Below, piece by piece: positions 51,965 to 53,686 of a stretch of 53,686 nucleotides of DNA (position 1 is its first letter; each line of letters opens with the position of its first letter). A program made the translations under genes and the position numbers. The stretch is from Terrisporobacter othiniensis (GTDB taxonomy: Bacteria > Bacillota > Clostridia > Peptostreptococcales > Peptostreptococcaceae). The stretch is from positions 1 to 53,686 of the forward strand of contig NZ_JWHR01000110.1 in assembly GCF_000808015.1 (NCBI RefSeq), given 5' to 3'. A model generated the notes under the pieces. It ran no database searches. It saw nothing but the letters and a program-made list of their open reading frames with translations, and was not told the DNA's origin.

Positions 51965-53686
51965 TTGAGACAAAACATTAATATCAACTCACAATTAGAT
52001 GCATTAAAGGTGAAAGAAGTGGAAAAAATCTTTTACCAAATGAACGATGACAATACAAATGTAGTGCCAAAAGTTACACCTTTTAGAGGAATTAACACAG
52101 ATTTATTATATATAAAAAATAATAAAATACTTTTTCTCAAATTTATGGATACGAGTGAAGATTTATTTTCCATATTAGATGAAGAATTAATTGAAGTAAT
52201 GAATGAAGAATATGAGTTGTTAAAACTGAAAATGGCTCAATTTCATAATAATATTAGTTTTAATTATGTATTTGTAATGCCATATGTTGACATAGAAGAT
52301 ACATACGATTTTGAAAACTTTGTAAATCAAAATATAATAGATAAAAGCAAATTAGAAAATATAATTAAAAATAGGGAAGAAATAGACTCTTATTTAAAAG
52401 AAGAAAATAATGAAATAGAGCTAAACTTGTACATTTTAGATATATGCCCAGAATACTACGAGTTAAATGGTGCTTATCATCTTAACAAAGAGTTTAAAAA
52501 AATAACTTTTTCTCAAGATGATTACACTTATAGCGCTACTATGCTTACAGATGAACAATTACAAAAGTCTCTTTCTATTAATTATGGGAAAACCTTAATA
52601 GAAGGTCCTACAGGTAGTGGAAAAACAACCATTATGATGAGTAGAGCTATAAAATTAGCGCGTATATACCCACATCATAACTTTATAATTTTTACTCATA
52701 CAAAACAACTTTGTAATCAGCTTAGAGAAGGTCTAAAATTACTATACAAAGAGAATAATAACTTAGAAGTTCATACAATTTCATCTTTTGTATTTAAATT
52801 ATCTAAAAAGTATAATTTAATAGTAGATTATGGTTTATTAAAAAAAGATTATGAAAAAACTTTTAATAATTTAATAAAACAAGCTAAAAATGTTATAAAG
52901 AATAAAAAAATGTTTAAAGGTATTTTTATAGATGAAAGTGAAAGTTTTGATAAAAGAGATGTTGAATTTATTCAAGAGTTTTTATACGAAACGAAATATA
53001 TATTCAACATGTACTATTGTGAATCTTTAAATATATATAATAGTGTAAATATATTTAAAACATCTTTAGAGTATATTGATTTTGATGAAAAAATATTACT
53101 TACAAAAAATTATAGACAGAAAAAAATAATTATTGATTTCTCTAACAGATTTTGTGAAAATGCCAATAATTATATAAAAGACTTAAGAAGTAATATAGAT
53201 AGAGATATATATAAGTTTGGTGATGCAATTATTGAAGAGGGAATTACAGCTCAGATTGTAAAGGTAGAGGACTTAGAAGACCAAATAAACTCAATATTAT
53301 GGGAAATTGAATACCTTGTAAATAATCAGGGATTAGATTATAGTGATATAGCTATAGTATTTCCATATAATAAAAAGAAATTAAAAAATGGTAAAACAAT
53401 ATACTTCCAATATCTTCTTAGAAAAGCATTGGATGATGTAAGTATTCCATATATTATTGGAGATGATAATTTAACTAAATATGGAAAAAGAAGTGGTATA
53501 ACTATATCAAATTTATATTTTATTAAGAGTTTAGAATATAAGGCAGTAGTATTTTGTGAATTAGAAATGCTGTATAATCAAACAATAAATGAAGAAAATC
53601 AAGACTATCAGGTGAATGATTTCGTTGGAGATTTAAATAAAATATATATGGTTATGAAGAGAGCTATCGAGTATTTAACATTTATA
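51965..53686 (+). CDS. UvrD/Rep-like DNA helicase, partial (3' end outside window)
   Basis: An open frame of 574 codons continuing past the window. Residues 1-200 are an N-terminal domain including FRGINTDLLYIKNNKILFLKFMD, possibly a nuclease-related NERD-like fold, though without clear catalytic residues. Then the superfamily 1 motor: LIEGPTGSGKTTIMM (Walker A near 214), FIIFTHTKQLCNQL (motif Ia), HTISSFVF, GIFIDESESF (Walker B near 320), LTKNYRQKK (motif IV-like), and ITISNLYFIKSLEYKAVVF (motif V region). It starts at TTG 51965 with AAGGGGG 8 nt upstream. A role in DNA repair or in uptake of defective DNA is unproven. Confidence 0.85.
   Translation, partial: MRQNININSQLDALKVKEVEKIFYQMNDDNTNVVPKVTPFRGINTDLLYIKNNKILFLKFMDTSEDLFSILDEELIEVMNEEYELLKLKMAQFHNNISFNYVFVMPYVDIEDTYDFENFVNQNIIDKSKLENIIKNREEIDSYLKEENNEIELNLYILDICPEYYELNGAYHLNKEFKKITFSQDDYTYSATMLTDEQLQKSLSINYGKTLIEGPTGSGKTTIMMSRAIKLARIYPHHNFIIFTHTKQLCNQLREGLKLLYKENNNLEVHTISSFVFKLSKKYNLIVDYGLLKKDYEKTFNNLIKQAKNVIKNKKMFKGIFIDESESFDKRDVEFIQEFLYETKYIFNMYYCESLNIYNSVNIFKTSLEYIDFDEKILLTKNYRQKKIIIDFSNRFCENANNYIKDLRSNIDRDIYKFGDAIIEEGITAQIVKVEDLEDQINSILWEIEYLVNNQGLDYSDIAIVFPYNKKKLKNGKTIYFQYLLRKALDDVSIPYIIGDDNLTKYGKRSGITISNLYFIKSLEYKAVVFCELEMLYNQTINEENQDYQVNDFVGDLNKIYMVMKRAIEYLTFI

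Overview
The window is a low-GC chromosomal segment from an endospore-forming Firmicute. The gene content is that of the Clostridia: PolC, RNase J, RNase Y, a T-box leader, Isc-type Fe-S genes placed beside mnmA and alaS, and the sporulation-linked genes gerW, spoIIIE and dacF. From memory of gene order, the run iscR-iscS-iscU-mnmA-alaS-ireB-ruvX resembles Peptostreptococcaceae (Clostridioides and Paraclostridium relatives); this is inference and the species is not fixed. No rRNA, tRNA, phage, insertion sequence or CRISPR array was seen. Nearly everything is housekeeping core on the + strand. The exceptions are two minus-strand genes at 20.5-22.2 kb.

Layout. (1) 0.2-4.6 kb: a GNAT acetyltransferase, then iscR-iscS-iscU and mnmA, which link Fe-S assembly to tRNA thiolation. 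(2) 4.6-8.0 kb: an alanine T-box leader, alaS and ireB. (3) 8.0-12.9 kb: a large secreted/membrane protein of unknown role, ruvX, a DUF1292 protein, an LCP-family cell-wall ligase and fur. (4) 13.1-20.5 kb: RNase J, ylbF-like and ylxP-like genes, dacF (interrupted in frame), a site-2-protease-like gene, scpA-scpB, a small membrane protein, a DUF2953 gene, gerW and a 45-residue ORF. (5) 20.5-22.2 kb, minus strand: a sirtuin and an HExxH protein. (6) 22.4-27.0 kb: polC and a YgjV-like membrane protein. (7) 27.1-34.6 kb: the operon rimP-nusA-ylxR-ylxQ-infB-rbfA-nrnA-truB-ribF. (8) 34.6-43.1 kb: rpsO, degV, pnp, a YlxY-like deacetylase, an M16 peptidase, ymxH, aspartokinase and a TepA-like protease. 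This is close to the Bacillus subtilis pnpA-ylxY-mlpA-ymxH-dapG-tepA-spoIIIE order, but without spoVFA, spoVFB and asd. (9) 43.3-53.7 kb: spoIIIE, mnmH, rimO, pgsA, recA, rny and the first part of a UvrD/Rep-like helicase that runs off the window.

Regulation visible in the DNA includes sigma-A type promoters before iscR, the alaS leader, fur, the S2P-scpAB operon, rimP, rpsO, spoIIIE, recA and rny. There is also an alanine T-box, a terminator-like hairpin between the rimP promoter and rimP, a hairpin abutting the nusA Shine-Dalgarno, a hairpin leader before rpsO, a LexA-type box before recA, and direct and inverted repeats at the iscR promoter.

The most notable oddity is dacF. Its catalytic domain ends at a stop codon, while the usual C-terminal domain continues in the -1 frame from an in-frame A AAA AAG heptamer. 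Other points worth checking are a 66-bp tandem repeat after pnp with a related copy 2.2 kb downstream, a palindromic intergenic element after rny, a large protein with an alkaline-phosphatase-like but apparently ligand-poor ectodomain, and a strong Shine-Dalgarno inside the 5' end of rny without a normal start codon behind it. No clearly new multi-gene system was found.
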